Shown here: positions 9,051 to 18,900 of the stretch, piece after piece | Layout: every line of letters starts with the position of its first letter | How positions within the stretch are numbered: position 1 is the first letter of the stretch | Assembly (NCBI GenBank): GCA_964422415.1 | Contig: CAYRBI010000011.1 | Span: forward strand, 1-64,000 | Reading direction: 5' to 3' | DNA length: 64,000 nucleotides | Source of the DNA: OLB16 sp964422415 | Lineage (GTDB): Bacteria; Hinthialibacterota; Hinthialibacteria; OLB16 | Made by a program: the position numbers and the translations under genes | The notes under the pieces: generated by a model | The model's input: the letters and a program-made list of their open reading frames with translations, nothing else | Told to the model about the DNA's origin: nothing | Database searches by the model: none

Positions 9051-11434
9051 ACCCAACCATCCGCGTTCTCTATGCCGAGGACAATCCTCAAGATGCTGAT
9101 CTAACACGGTCACGCTTCGCGGAGAACGCCCCAGACTTTGAAATCGAGATCGTCGGTACTGGCCAGGAGTGTCTGGAACGGCTCCACCGGGAAGCCTTTG
9201 ATCTACTCTTGCTCGATCATCATCTACCTGACATGGAGGGACTGGATATCCTGAAATGTGTGGTCCACGTCGGCATTCGGATTCCAGTGGTGTTGGTTAC
9301 AGCAGTCGGCGATGAGGATCTGGTGGTAAAGGTATTGCGGTTGGGTGCGGTCAATTATGCCTCAAAGAATGGCAACTACCTGGAAACCCTGCCTGACTTA
9401 TTACGCGATGAAATTCATGAATACCACCATAAGCTCGATCAAGGGCTGCTGACGGTAGATCAGAAACGGATTCTGTATGTTGAACATCTCTCGATGGATG
9501 TGGACCTAACCCTTCAACACTTCTCCGAAGCGGCACCGCATTTGGTGGTGGATGTCGCGCGGAGTTGTAACGAAGCCCTCGCGCGTCTGACTGGTACACA
9601 TGAATATGATCTGACGTTGATCGATATGCGTATGCCCGACCAAAGCGGACTCGATTTTGTGAGAGAAGCTAAACGCCGTCACTTCAAGCTGCCGCCCTTC
9701 ATCATTGTAACCGGTCGCGGGGATGACGCCGCGGCCATTGCTACATTGAAGATGGGCGCCGCGGATTACATTGTAAAACGCGATGGATACCTTAACCAAC
9801 TCACCTACTGCATTGACCATGCCATCGCGCATAATGAACTGAACCATCTCAACGAGAAACTGCGGATTGAACTCCTGGAACGTCACCGCGCGGAGGAGGC
9901 TCTTCGAGAGAGCGAGAAACGCTGGCGGATCATCTTTGAACAGGCGCCCGACTCGATTCTGATCATCGATCCCCAAAACGGCACCTTGTTGGATTATAAC
10001 GACAAGGCCTGTGAGAGTCTGGGGTACTCCCGTGAAGAATTCTCAGGGATGACCTTGGCCGAGATTAAATTCACGGAATCACCTGAGGAGGTTAAAACTT
10101 ACCTTGCGAATGTCACCCGGCATGGATTCGGTACAGTTGAAACCAAGCATAGAACCAAGACCGATGAACCACGTGATGTGTTGGTGGATTCCAAAACACT
10201 TCTCCTGCATGGAAAGATCTGCTTGCTTGAGACATGGCGCGATATCACCGACCGTAACCGTGCCGCTATGGAACGTCAAAAGCTTGAAGAACAGCTGCGC
10301 CAGTCTCAGAAGATGGAGTCAGTGGGGCGGTTGGCGGGCGGTGTGGCCCATGACTTCAATAATATGCTTCAAGCCATTATGGGATTCAGTTATCTCGCAC
10401 TGGATGAGGTCAAACCGGAGGAACGCCTGTACCGGTATCTCACTGAAATCCAGGATGCCGCTCAACGCTCGGCGGACCTTACCCGTCAACTACTTGCTTT
10501 TGCCCGTAAACAAACCGTGAGTCCCAAAGTGTTGGATCTCAACGATACCGTATCAAGCATGTTGAAAATGCTCCAACGGTTGATCGGCGAGGACATCGAT
10601 TTGATCTGGAAACCGGGCTACAACCTCGGTCAAGTTAAGATCGATCCTTCTCAGCTGGACCAAATCCTTGCCAACCTTACCGTCAACGCCCGTGATGCGA
10701 TCTCCGGTGTCGGAAAAATCACAATCGAAACTGATAACCAGGTCATCGATGAGGTTTTTTGTTCCTATCACGCAGGTTTTACTGTCGGCGAGTTTGTGAA
10801 ATTGTCAGTCAGTGATGATGGCTGTGGTATGAATAGTGAAACAATCGGTCAGATCTTCGAACCTTTCTTCACCACCAAGGGAATTGGAGAGGGAACTGGC
10901 CTTGGGTTAGCCACTATCTATGGCATTGTCAAACAGAATGACGGCGCCATTAGTGTCTACAGCGAAGTGGGTCAAGGAACCACATTCCACATCTACTTGC
11001 CACGTTTTATCGCCCAAGGAGACGAGGCCGGTGCATCACTAGGAGATCTGGCCGCCCCCTCAACAGGTAACGAGACAATTCTTATTGTCGAGGATGAAGA
11101 AGCTATCCTGACGATTGGAAAGGCTATTCTTTCCAAACTTGGGTATACCGTCTTAACCGCCAACACAACCCAGGAGGCGATTCGTATTGCGTCTGAATAC
11201 CAAGGAGATATCCACTTGCTCCTCACGGATGTGGTGATGCCCGAAATGAACGGGCGGGAGCTCTCGGAACAGATCGTGCATTTACGCCCGGATGTGAAGA
11301 TGCTTTTCATGTCAGGCTACACAGCTCACGTAATCGCTCACCGTGGAGTCCTCGAGGAGGGTGTCATGTTCCTGCAAAAACCCTTCTCTGGAGCATCTTT
11401 GGCGGCGAAGGTCCGCGAGGCATTAGGAACATAA
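9047..11434 (+). CDS. Hybrid histidine kinase REC-REC-PAS-HisKA-HATPase-REC
   Basis: The 795-residue soluble hybrid kinase has no membrane segment. In order: REC1 (about 1-125; YAEDNPQD, LLLDHHLPDMEG), REC2 (about 140-262; LYVEHLSMD lacks one acidic residue, LIDMRMPDQSG intact, YIVKRDG), PAS (about 283-405), HisKA with VAHDFNNMLQAIMG near residue 437, HATPase_c (LTVNARDAI, DDGCGM, GTGLGLATI) and a C-terminal REC3 (about 675-790; IVEDEE, LLTDVVMPEMNG, FLQKPF). The H-box AHDFNN and the C-terminal receiver are typical of NtrB-like hybrid kinases. AGGAGG lies 5 nt before ATG 9047, which overlaps the preceding regulator by 4 bp. Input through two N-terminal receivers implies this kinase is itself controlled by phosphotransfer, probably from the membrane kinase two genes upstream. 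No transcriptional output gene is nearby. Confidence 0.92.
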   Translation: MNPTIRVLYAEDNPQDADLTRSRFAENAPDFEIEIVGTGQECLERLHREAFDLLLLDHHLPDMEGLDILKCVVHVGIRIPVVLVTAVGDEDLVVKVLRLGAVNYASKNGNYLETLPDLLRDEIHEYHHKLDQGLLTVDQKRILYVEHLSMDVDLTLQHFSEAAPHLVVDVARSCNEALARLTGTHEYDLTLIDMRMPDQSGLDFVREAKRRHFKLPPFIIVTGRGDDAAAIATLKMGAADYIVKRDGYLNQLTYCIDHAIAHNELNHLNEKLRIELLERHRAEEALRESEKRWRIIFEQAPDSILIIDPQNGTLLDYNDKACESLGYSREEFSGMTLAEIKFTESPEEVKTYLANVTRHGFGTVETKHRTKTDEPRDVLVDSKTLLLHGKICLLETWRDITDRNRAAMERQKLEEQLRQSQKMESVGRLAGGVAHDFNNMLQAIMGFSYLALDEVKPEERLYRYLTEIQDAAQRSADLTRQLLAFARKQTVSPKVLDLNDTVSSMLKMLQRLIGEDIDLIWKPGYNLGQVKIDPSQLDQILANLTVNARDAISGVGKITIETDNQVIDEVFCSYHAGFTVGEFVKLSVSDDGCGMNSETIGQIFEPFFTTKGIGEGTGLGLATIYGIVKQNDGAISVYSEVGQGTTFHIYLPRFIAQGDEAGASLGDLAAPSTGNETILIVEDEEAILTIGKAILSKLGYTVLTANTTQEAIRIASEYQGDIHLLLTDVVMPEMNGRELSEQIVHLRPDVKMLFMSGYTAHVIAHRGVLEEGVMFLQKPFSGASLAAKVREALGT

Positions 11435-11509
11435 AAATGCCAGAGAAATCTTCCCTCACAGTGGAACATCTCATCCAGAAAAAGGGGGGGGTCTAGGAAC
11501 CTTACAGGA

Positions 11510-11602
11510 TGGCGGAGAGGCCGGGATTCGAACCCGGGGTAGAGTTATTAGCCCTACGACGGTTTAGCAAACCGCTGCCTTCAGCCGCTCGGCCACCTCT
11601 CC
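11510..11602 (-). tRNA. tRNA-Ser (anticodon GCU)
   Basis: The minus strand reads GGAGAGG at the 5' end, pairing with CCTCTCC at the 3' end, followed by discriminator G and an encoded CCA (11512-11510). The D arm (GGCCGAGCGGCT), anticodon loop TTGCTAA (anticodon GCT, decoding AGC/AGU), a long variable arm and the T arm GGTTCGAATCC are all visible. The long variable arm is diagnostic of a class II serine tRNA. It stands alone between the hybrid kinase and the lipoprotein gene. Confidence 0.96.
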
Positions 11603-11682
11603 ACTCGGGACATGTTCCGTAAAATACCGGAGTAAGTCAATCCTTGGCTCAACTTCCCCCAACGGAAGGGTGCAATTCTCTC

Positions 11683-12318
11683 CTAATCTCCATCCACGCG
11701 TGGGATTGGGACATACCCTTTGGGACGGATCAGTTTTCTCTCCGGGAAGATGTCGCTGCTCTTGTACGGCCCAAAGATCCCCAGGACAGTGGTGGTCTTG
11801 AAATAAGAATCACCGTGAACCACCGGTATCTGCCAAAGAAGTTCTTTGCTTACGGGATCTCTTCCCATGAACTCCATACGGCAATACCCCTCTTGCCGAT
11901 TGTAAGAGAAGATGGAAAGGCCCCCAGCCGATGAAGGTACACCCTGGTATTCGGTTACCAAGAGTGGGATCCCAAAGTTTGACACCCAGATATCGGTACC
12001 CACCGAACGGATCAGGACTGTCATCTCCACATCGGCCCGGGTGGCGTCCTCCACCAACAAACAGTGGTGGCGGGAGATCTCACGTTCGATGGTGGTCTTG
12101 ATGAAGGGAAAATCATCACTTTGAACTCCTACTAAATCCATCTTGATTTTCCGCCCCTGGAGCGTTTTCCAGCGGACCGAGTTCACCGCCCGTTGTATTG
12201 CCTCGGTTACCAAGTACTGCTCGGTCGCGGTCCTGCCATGGATTTGGCTGGTAATAGTCGCACAACCACCCAGCACAAGTGGTAACAACGGAATGAGAAA
12301 GATACGCCAGTCACGCAT
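11683..12318 (-). CDS. Putative lipoprotein of unknown function
   Basis: The 211-residue product starts MRDWRIFLIPLLPLVLGGC, a signal peptide with a lipobox-like LGGC, so Cys19 would be lipidated and the protein held in the outer membrane or periplasm. After the lipobox comes a TATEQYLVTEAIQRAV segment of the kind seen in small conserved lipoproteins of planctomycete-like bacteria; I do not recognise a characterised family. The rest is mixed alpha/beta with a hydrophobic stretch near FGIPLLVTEY and SAGGLSIFSY. The ATG at 12318 is chosen because it gives the ideal signal; a TTG at 12375 would add 19 residues. No clear ribosome-binding site is seen. Confidence 0.7.
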   Translation of the reverse strand: MRDWRIFLIPLLPLVLGGCATITSQIHGRTATEQYLVTEAIQRAVNSVRWKTLQGRKIKMDLVGVQSDDFPFIKTTIEREISRHHCLLVEDATRADVEMTVLIRSVGTDIWVSNFGIPLLVTEYQGVPSSAGGLSIFSYNRQEGYCRMEFMGRDPVSKELLWQIPVVHGDSYFKTTTVLGIFGPYKSSDIFPERKLIRPKGYVPIPRVDGD

Positions 12319-12515
12319 AAGCAGCCAAAAATACCACACTTGAGCGGATGTAACGAGGCACCCGGATCTGATCAAGAGAGACGTATCCGAGGGGCTGGCT
12401 ATTCACCCCTTGTGGCGGTTGATCATTGGCAGAGGGATAGGCCAACCGTCCCAAATGTGGTAATAATTCGAGTCCTTAATCGGCGACTATCCATATCTTC
12501 ACCGGGGAAAGTCTC

Positions 12516-13172
12516 ATGGAAGATCCAAAGCTGGAAACTGACATAGCTCACGTCAAGGAACTGATTCAGATCTGGCAAACCTACTATAGGCTTCTACTGG
12601 CTGCCTTTGACCGGGAAAAGAAGCTCCCTGCTAATGCCGACGAGGAATTCCAGAAGATCAAGACCGTGGTCGCTCAACGCCACGACCACTTCGCCTCGGT
12701 GATTCAAAAAGACCACTATGTCGCGCAGAACATCCTGCAGATGGTGAAGCGGACCATCTCGATTTACGACTTCGAGAAATCCAGCTCGGTGGCGGTGGAT
12801 AAGACCCTCATCGAATGGCAAGAAGCCAACATCCTCCTGTTCGAGACCCTCGGATCTTTAGAATACAAGAAACATGAACTCGCGAAGGTCAGCGAGTCCG
12901 AACACAAGAAGGAACTGGCTAAACGCGCGCGCCAGGAGAAGATCGACAAGATCCGCGGCAACCCACAGCTCTTCATGGCGATCAAGGTTACCGTCATCAC
13001 GGCGGCCATTCTCGGTTTCTGGTTCTCCCCGTTGCGGCAAGTGGTCGCTGACATCCCCTTTGTCCATAGCCGGATCAACGATTTCCGGAATATCTTCGGT
13101 ATGAAGGAGCTGGATGAAAAAGGAAATCCAGTTGAGCCAGCCCCGGAAGGCGAATCCAAGGAGAAGAAGTAA
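12516..13172 (+). CDS. Helical membrane-anchored protein of unknown function
   Basis: This 218-residue protein begins with an ATG preceded by GGGGAAAG. Residues 1-155 are strongly helical and charged, with likely coiled coils (for example EHKKELAKRARQEKIDKI). A single membrane segment lies near 160-180 (AIKVTVITAAILGFWF). A short tail follows, ending in acidic and lysine-rich residues (EPAPEGESKEKK). The large N-terminal part is probably cytoplasmic. I do not recognise the family. It is divergent from the lipoprotein gene (197 bp between starts) and sits 110 bp upstream of the acyltransferase gene in the same orientation; a functional link to lipid metabolism is possible but unproven. Confidence 0.7.
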   Translation: MEDPKLETDIAHVKELIQIWQTYYRLLLAAFDREKKLPANADEEFQKIKTVVAQRHDHFASVIQKDHYVAQNILQMVKRTISIYDFEKSSSVAVDKTLIEWQEANILLFETLGSLEYKKHELAKVSESEHKKELAKRARQEKIDKIRGNPQLFMAIKVTVITAAILGFWFSPLRQVVADIPFVHSRINDFRNIFGMKELDEKGNPVEPAPEGESKEKK

Positions 13173-13282
13173 AGCCCCCTCAGCGAAGCCTTGTTGTTCC
13201 GGATGGATCACCCCAATGAGTGGCCGTGGTCTGGTTATGGCCTATGGTTTAAAGGCCATGGAAACTGGGCCATGACGAAGTT

Positions 13283-14134
13283 ATGGAAACACTAGCTCGT
13301 CCCTTTATCCATTTTATCCAGCGCCAATCTCTGGAGAGAATTCGTGCCTGGGCTTGTCTCTTAGCAAAACCTTGTTATCTCTTGGCACGGGGACGCCGTA
13401 AGACCGCTCTGGAAAACCTGGATCTGGCTTATGGCAATACACTCACACGCGAGGAAAAACTCCGGATCGCGCGCAAATGCTTCGAGAACCTGATTCTCAC
13501 CGGGCTTGAGTTCATTTATTCTCCCTCCCTCAGCCCTAACTTGACCGATTATGTGGAACTGGTGGATACCCACAACTTCTGGGAAGCCCACCAACGTGGG
13601 AAGGGGGTTCTCGTCATTGTCCCTCATATGGGCAACTGGGAACTAATCGGACGGTTCTTTCGTTTTAGTGGAATCCCCGCCCATGCTGTCAGCCGGAAAC
13701 AACGTCCAGCATGGGTGGCCCGCTTCGTGAGTGCAACCCGTAAAGAGAATGGCATCCAGGAGATCGACAAACGGAATGCCTTGCGTCCCGTCTTAACAGC
13801 CCTCAAACGGGGAGAGACGGTCAATCTCTTGATCGACCAGCACGCACGCAAGGAGGCCATTCAAACAACCTTCTTTGGCCAACCCGCGATGACCGTAGGT
13901 TCCGCCGCGTTAATCGCACTCAGGACTGGGTGCACCGTAGTGGTGGCGGCCTCCTTCCGGAAGCCGGATCTTGGAATCGGGGTGGTGGTCAGCGAGATCA
14001 TCGAAACCATCGAGACCGGTGACAGAGAGCAGGATATTCTCACCAACACCCAACGGTATGTCGATGTGATCGAACGGTATGTGCGACAGTATCCAGATTG
14101 CTGGATGTGGATGCACCGGCGTTGGCGCGCTTAA
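13283..14134 (+). CDS. Lysophospholipid/lipid A acyltransferase (LpxL/HtrB family)
   Basis: The 283-residue protein belongs to the LpxL/HtrB family that adds secondary acyl chains to lipid A on the inner membrane. The catalytic motif is PHMGNWE near residues 114-120, with the H-x4-E pair. Other family blocks are RGKGVLVIVPH, DQHARKEAIQTTFFG, the substrate-cap segment GSAALIALRTG, and the C-terminal WMWMHRRWR. Length is close to the usual 290-310. The N-terminus is amphipathic rather than a clear transmembrane helix. The start at 13283 lacks a strong ribosome-binding site. Its presence supports an outer membrane with lipid A or a related lipid. Its stop lies 6 bp from the stop of the convergent gene, and the shared palindrome at 14138-14223 probably ends transcription from both sides. 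Confidence 0.9.
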   Translation: METLARPFIHFIQRQSLERIRAWACLLAKPCYLLARGRRKTALENLDLAYGNTLTREEKLRIARKCFENLILTGLEFIYSPSLSPNLTDYVELVDTHNFWEAHQRGKGVLVIVPHMGNWELIGRFFRFSGIPAHAVSRKQRPAWVARFVSATRKENGIQEIDKRNALRPVLTALKRGETVNLLIDQHARKEAIQTTFFGQPAMTVGSAALIALRTGCTVVVAASFRKPDLGIGVVVSEIIETIETGDREQDILTNTQRYVDVIERYVRQYPDCWMWMHRRWRA

Positions 14135-14137
14135 GGG

Positions 14138-14223
14138 ACCTCACCCTCCCGCCCCCCTTTCTCCCGGGGAGCTGGGGGAGTTTCCCCCTCGCCCATTGGG
14201 AGAGGGGGGTGGGGGGGTGAGGT
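14138..14223. repeat. G/C-rich palindromic repeat (copy 1) between convergent genes
   Basis: An inverted repeat with ACCTCACC at 14138-14145 and GGTGAGGT at 14216-14223, with C-runs and G-runs inside. It belongs to the 'CCTCACCC...CTCTCCC...GGGAGAG' class of intergenic palindromes found in many genomes; relatives are at 15715-15817 and 38958-39000. It forms the last codons and stop of the minus-strand gene and may act as a bidirectional terminator. Confidence 0.75.
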
Positions 14224-15724
14224 CAACCGCCCCAGCCTTCTTCCAGGCCTGGATGAGACTTTCCCATTCACCCGCATATTCCATGTGAAGGAAGAAGAAG
14301 AAGTCCGCTAAGAGAATCACATAAGAGGCGGGCGAGGAAGAGAGCAAGCGGATTTCGAATCCATCCCGAGGGTGGTTTATAGAGAACTCGAGCGGCGCCA
14401 CCTCCTTGCGCCAGTCTGGATGCAACCAGGGCTCCTGGTTCTTCCCGGATTCGCCCGTCAGCATCACTTCCCAATACAGAGGCAAGACCAAGAAATCTGG
14501 AGAAACAACTCCCGCCAAGATGGCGTCCTTTGCCAACTCGGCGAAATGTTCTTTAAGCCCCTGAGGTTCTGGTCCGGGGGGACTGCCCTGAGCAGCTGCC
14601 CCAAACACAATCCGGTCCTCGATCACAAGGCGTTGCATGTCCTTTCCAAGCGGTCCCAAATCATTCAGAAGGCATCCCAACCGGTCAGAGATCTCCTGGC
14701 TCACAGGGGCGGGGGAAGTGGCTACCGCGACTGGGCGTTCAACCGCACCACCCACATTCCAAGAACGGGGTGAATTACCCTTCCCTTCTGGAATCTCCAC
14801 TCCAAAGGCATAGGGCTGGTCTACAGAATCCGTTCCGTCAGTTCCTCCACTCAACAGGTCCAGCCCTCCCCCCGCTACCACCAGATCCGCATCGGTGGGA
14901 ATGGAGTCCAGTAGATCGGGATTGAGCGGGCGGAAAGGAGACCTTCTGGCTGAGGGCAAAAAGGATTTGGCCGCGAGGCGAATCTCCAATCCTACCGGAA
15001 GGCTCTGAACCGAGATCTCAAAACGGTCGATTCCCCTCCGCGCCAGGAAATGGTTCGGTGTCTTGTTATCTGGCCGCCACCCGATGAGCGCATCGGGATG
15101 AACCATGGAGGGTGGCTCAGGAGGACTGTCAAGGCTCTCCAAATAACCTTGAATAAGGAACATGTTTGGAGAAATAAGCAGGTGATGGTCCCCCTTGAGA
15201 AGATGCAGTTGCTGTCCAGGCAGGATCAGCGAGGTGAGCGGATACCCCCTGAGCTTGCGTTCGTTCACCAGGCCTTGCCCTGGGGAGCAAGAAGCAATCA
15301 TGGTATTTACAAGGGGATCAACAGCCGCATGGTCCTTTAACGCCAATCCAATCATCCAAACAGTCTGCTCCACCTCCCAGGAGTATCTTGAGGGCCACTT
15401 CGCCACAAGGAACTCATCGACCGCCGGAGCGAAACACAACTGGAAAATGGATGCCATGGAAGAATCCATCGAACTGGAGATGTGATCGAGGATCTGGGAT
15501 GAAATTTGGTTTCCCGCGGGACTAGTCGGAGGTGAGGTGGCAAGGAATTGGGTCCATATGCCGGGACGTACACGCAGGAAAACGGATGTCCGTGAGTCGG
15601 GAATAAGCCCCAGGTCAATCTCACCACTCGCGGATTGGGGTTGACTCAGACGAATGGCCGCGGAACAGGGTAATGTGAACAGAGATAACAGGAAGACACA
15701 CCCACAGAGGATTTTCCCCCCCAC
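14141..15724 (-). CDS. Secreted protein of unknown function, repeat-derived ends
   Basis: The open frame extends to an ATG at 15868 (575 aa), but its first 48 residues are the translation of a G/C-rich palindromic repeat (for example PPPWRGRVEVGG). A GTG at 15724, six nt after GGGAGG, gives 527 residues beginning MGGKILCGCVFLLSLFTLPCSAA, a good Sec signal, so I prefer it. The mature part has blocks of hydrophobic beta and helical structure (LLKGDHHLLISPN, DADLVVAGGGLDLL) that vaguely recall DUF3352-type proteins; no function can be given. The last ~25 residues (from VDLTPPPPSP) are encoded by another copy of the repeat. It lies downstream of giant gspD on the same strand, after a strong hairpin, so it may be weakly co-transcribed with the T2SS operon. 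Confidence 0.65.
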   Translation of the reverse strand: MGGKILCGCVFLLSLFTLPCSAAIRLSQPQSASGEIDLGLIPDSRTSVFLRVRPGIWTQFLATSPPTSPAGNQISSQILDHISSSMDSSMASIFQLCFAPAVDEFLVAKWPSRYSWEVEQTVWMIGLALKDHAAVDPLVNTMIASCSPGQGLVNERKLRGYPLTSLILPGQQLHLLKGDHHLLISPNMFLIQGYLESLDSPPEPPSMVHPDALIGWRPDNKTPNHFLARRGIDRFEISVQSLPVGLEIRLAAKSFLPSARRSPFRPLNPDLLDSIPTDADLVVAGGGLDLLSGGTDGTDSVDQPYAFGVEIPEGKGNSPRSWNVGGAVERPVAVATSPAPVSQEISDRLGCLLNDLGPLGKDMQRLVIEDRIVFGAAAQGSPPGPEPQGLKEHFAELAKDAILAGVVSPDFLVLPLYWEVMLTGESGKNQEPWLHPDWRKEVAPLEFSINHPRDGFEIRLLSSSPASYVILLADFFFFLHMEYAGEWESLIQAWKKAGAVDLTPPPPSPNGRGGNSPSSPGERGAGG

Positions 15725-15817
15725 CTCAACCCTCCCCCGCCAGGGGGGAGGGAGCAAACACACACTAAAGTGTGAACTCCGAACAATCCCCTCCCCCTGG
15801 CGGGGGGTAGGGGGGGA
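15715..15817. repeat. G/C-rich palindromic repeat (copy 2) at the 5' end of a gene
   Basis: Two C-rich/G-rich palindromic cores (CCTCCCCCGCCAGGGGGGAGG near 15730-15751, and CCCTCCCCCTGGCGGGGGG near 15789-15807) are separated by about 40 bp. It is of the same class as 14138-14223. On the minus strand its GGGAGG followed by GTG appears to supply the ribosome-binding site and start of the secreted-protein gene. Confidence 0.7.
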
Positions 15818-15926
15818 AGACCGCCTCAGATAAAAACAAAAGGCTTTGGAAGACTTCCTCTCGCACATGCGTAGATCAACTCAATGTGGGGATCGTTTGA
15901 CACCAAAGCGGTGACATCCTAGTTCC

Positions 15927-15964
15927 CAGCCCAGGTCCCATGGATATCTCCGGGACCTGGGCTG
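15927..15964. terminator. Strong hairpin after giant gspD
   Basis: CAGCCCAGGTCCC (15927-15939) and GGGACCTGGGCTG (15952-15964) form a perfect 13-bp stem with a 12-nt loop, 17 bp after the gspD stop. There is no T-tract on either strand, so it is not a textbook intrinsic terminator. It may instead attenuate transcription or protect the 3' end of the gspD message. Confidence 0.6.
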
Positions 15965-15980
15965 TAAAAGTCCTTCCAGA

Positions 15981-18900
15981 TTACCGGGGCGGTTGCGGTT
16001 GCGGTGGTTCAGGAACCACCATCTCCGGCATGGCCGGATTTACATCTACACTCTCACCCACAAACTCCTCGGGCCAATCTCCATTGATGAGATCGACCTT
16101 CTTTAGAACTTGTGAGGAGGTTCTGTTTCTGGACATCTCAGTCGCCATGAGCACATCCGCCTGGCTATTGAGAATGTAGGGTGTAATAAAGGTGAGCAAT
16201 TCCACCTTCTCCGAGGAACGGGCTTTGTTCGTAAAGACTTTGTTCCCCACATAGGGCAACCGGTTAAGGAACGGTACCTTGTGCACCTGATCGGCCACCT
16301 GTTCGGAGATCACACCCGCGAGAACCGCTGTGTGATGGTTCTCAACCTGCAGATTGGTTTTGAACTCCCGGTCTGTAAAGGTGTAGGCCTGTCCATTCAG
16401 CGGTTCTACCGTAGGATCGATAGCTCCGTCAGTCAGGTTGATACTCAAACTGACCACGGTTTGGGAATTGATGTGTGGCGTCACCTGGAGCGTGAGTCCC
16501 AGTTTCTCATATTCAACCGATGTGTTCGTAGAACCACCACTCGTCACATCAATGCTCTTGATCGTAGGAGTTCGTGTTCCCACTCTCACCAAGGCTCTTT
16601 GATTGTTGGCCGTGAGAATGCTTGGTCTGGACTGAACATTCACCTTCCGGTTGCTTTCCAGGAAGTTGACCACCGCATTGAAGGAGGTGGAGTTCAGCGA
16701 GAAGAATTGGAGATTCTCCGCCGCCGAGTTCAAGATAGAAGTCCCATAGGAATTCGTATCGATGAGCTCACTACGGTCATTATCGAAGCTGAGAACCTCG
16801 CGGTTGCCAATGGTCACCGATCCCACATTACCCGTGGTGGGATCCACACCCCACTTGATACCCTGATCACAATCATCTCCCAGGGTAACCTCGACAATCA
16901 GGGTCTCTAACAGAACCTGTTGAGTAGGTGCATCCAAGGATTCGATCAGTTTCTCGACCGAAGGGCGGTACATCTCGGGTGTGATGACCAGCAATGAGTT
17001 GGTGCGTGTATCGGCCTCGATACGCACCTTTCCAATCAGGTTACTGAAGGAACCACCACCCGTACCACCACCACCGCCACCACCACCGAAGAAGTCGTTA
17101 AAGAAGAATCTTCTCCGGTTGCTTTCCGCATTCTCATCGGGCTTGAAGAGGTCAGTCAGGAGTTTCTGCAGGTCCTGCGCCAAGGCATTCTTGACCGGGA
17201 TGAGATTAGTCCTTCCCGATTGCACCGAGGGTTTATCAAGTTCCTTGAGCATCTGTTCGATGACATCGAAAGCCCGTGGTGAGGAGGCCATGACAATGAT
17301 CGAGTTGGTGGTCGCATCGGCGGTGACACGCACCTTGCCGGACAACCCGCTGATCGCGGCCTCGCGCTCGATCGGATAGTAATAACCACCCTGATAATCG
17401 GTGTCGCTGAAGAGGTTCTGCAGGGTCTTGGCAAGGGTCTCAGCTTCGCCATTCTCGATGTGGTAGACCTTGGGTCCCTCCAGGTTGGGGGCCTGGATAT
17501 CCAGGGCATCGATCAGGTCGGCCACCTGGTTCATGTCCTGCGGCTCAGCAGTGACAATCAAGGCGTTCAACCGCGAGTCCGCGATGATGGTCACCTGGCC
17601 CTCGGTCAGGGCTTCTGTCCGCCGTCCACTAAAGAAGTAATCATCATAATAGTTCCGCCGCCGTGAACGCCCGCCCGTCTCGCTACCCGGGTTAAAGAGA
17701 CCCTGTAAGCGTTCCGAGAGGACACTGGCATCGGCGTTCTCCAAGGTGAAGATCTCGACTACGCGCTTACGGCCCTCACGTGTATCGAGTTCCTTGATGA
17801 GACGGCGCACCCATTCCATGTCACGTGGATCGGCGATGACCAACAGGGCATTCGCCCAATCATCGGCCACAATCTTAGCAGGTGTACCCATGCGTGCGGC
17901 AGCTTGTGTAAAGAGCTGTGTGATTTCGGTGGCCAGATCTTGTGCCCGCGCATATTCGAGGAAGAACACCTCGGGTTTACGGTTGGAGAGAGACTCGGCA
18001 TCGAGTTCCTTGACGATCCGTCCCAGCTGGTGGACTTCATCACTGGCGCCAATGATGACCAGCGAATTGGCTTCCGTATCAGAGAAGGAGAGCAATGGCA
18101 ACTTGTTCTTGCGTGGACGTTGGGTGTTGAACTGGGTGATGATGGCCTGCAAGGGAGCCGAAATCGCTCCAGCTTTGGAGTTTTCAAGCGCGAATACCTC
18201 GGAGGCCAGATCCTCACGCTGGCTCTGCTCATCCAGCTCCTTGATGATTTCGGTCAGCTTCTGCACATTCGAATCGGTGTCAGCGATGATGATCGAGTTC
18301 GAGTCGGCATGAGATGTGATTGCGGCGGATTGACTGAGAGTCGTGCGTAAGGACTGCGCCAGAGCAATGGCATCAGCGTTCTTCAATTTGAGAATATGCA
18401 CCCGGCGAAGTCCCCCCTCGGGTGAGTCGAGGGTCTTAATCATCTGTTCGATGATGGCCCGGTCGGAGGGATTGGCCATCACCAGCAGGGCGTTGTTCTC
18501 GGCGTTAGACACAATCCTCGCGGCGTTCCCCCCGGTACTGATCTGGGACATGATCTGGGTAATTTGGGTTCCCACCTGAACCGCCTGAGCATTCTCCAGG
18601 AAGTAAGTCTTGGGCTCGCGCTCCCGGAGATTGTCTTTATCGAGTTCCGCCAACAGAGTGGACAACTGATCCACTTCATCCGTGGGCCCAATGATGATAA
18701 TCGAGTTGGTGCTGGCATCGGAAGTCACACGGGTCATGGGCCGTTGTGCACGTCCCTTGCGGATTGAAATGTGCGCGGCGAATTCGCTGAGGGTGGTATC
18801 CACCACGGTCGAGGTGGTGTTACGCAAGGGGATCACCTTGGTGATGAGCTCACCTTCCATACCGGGTGTATCCAGTTGCTCGATGAGCTTGCCCAGCTCC

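Noticed and set aside
11435..11509. Intrinsic terminator after the hybrid kinase
   Set aside because: No stable stem followed by a T-run was found in the short gap before the tRNA.
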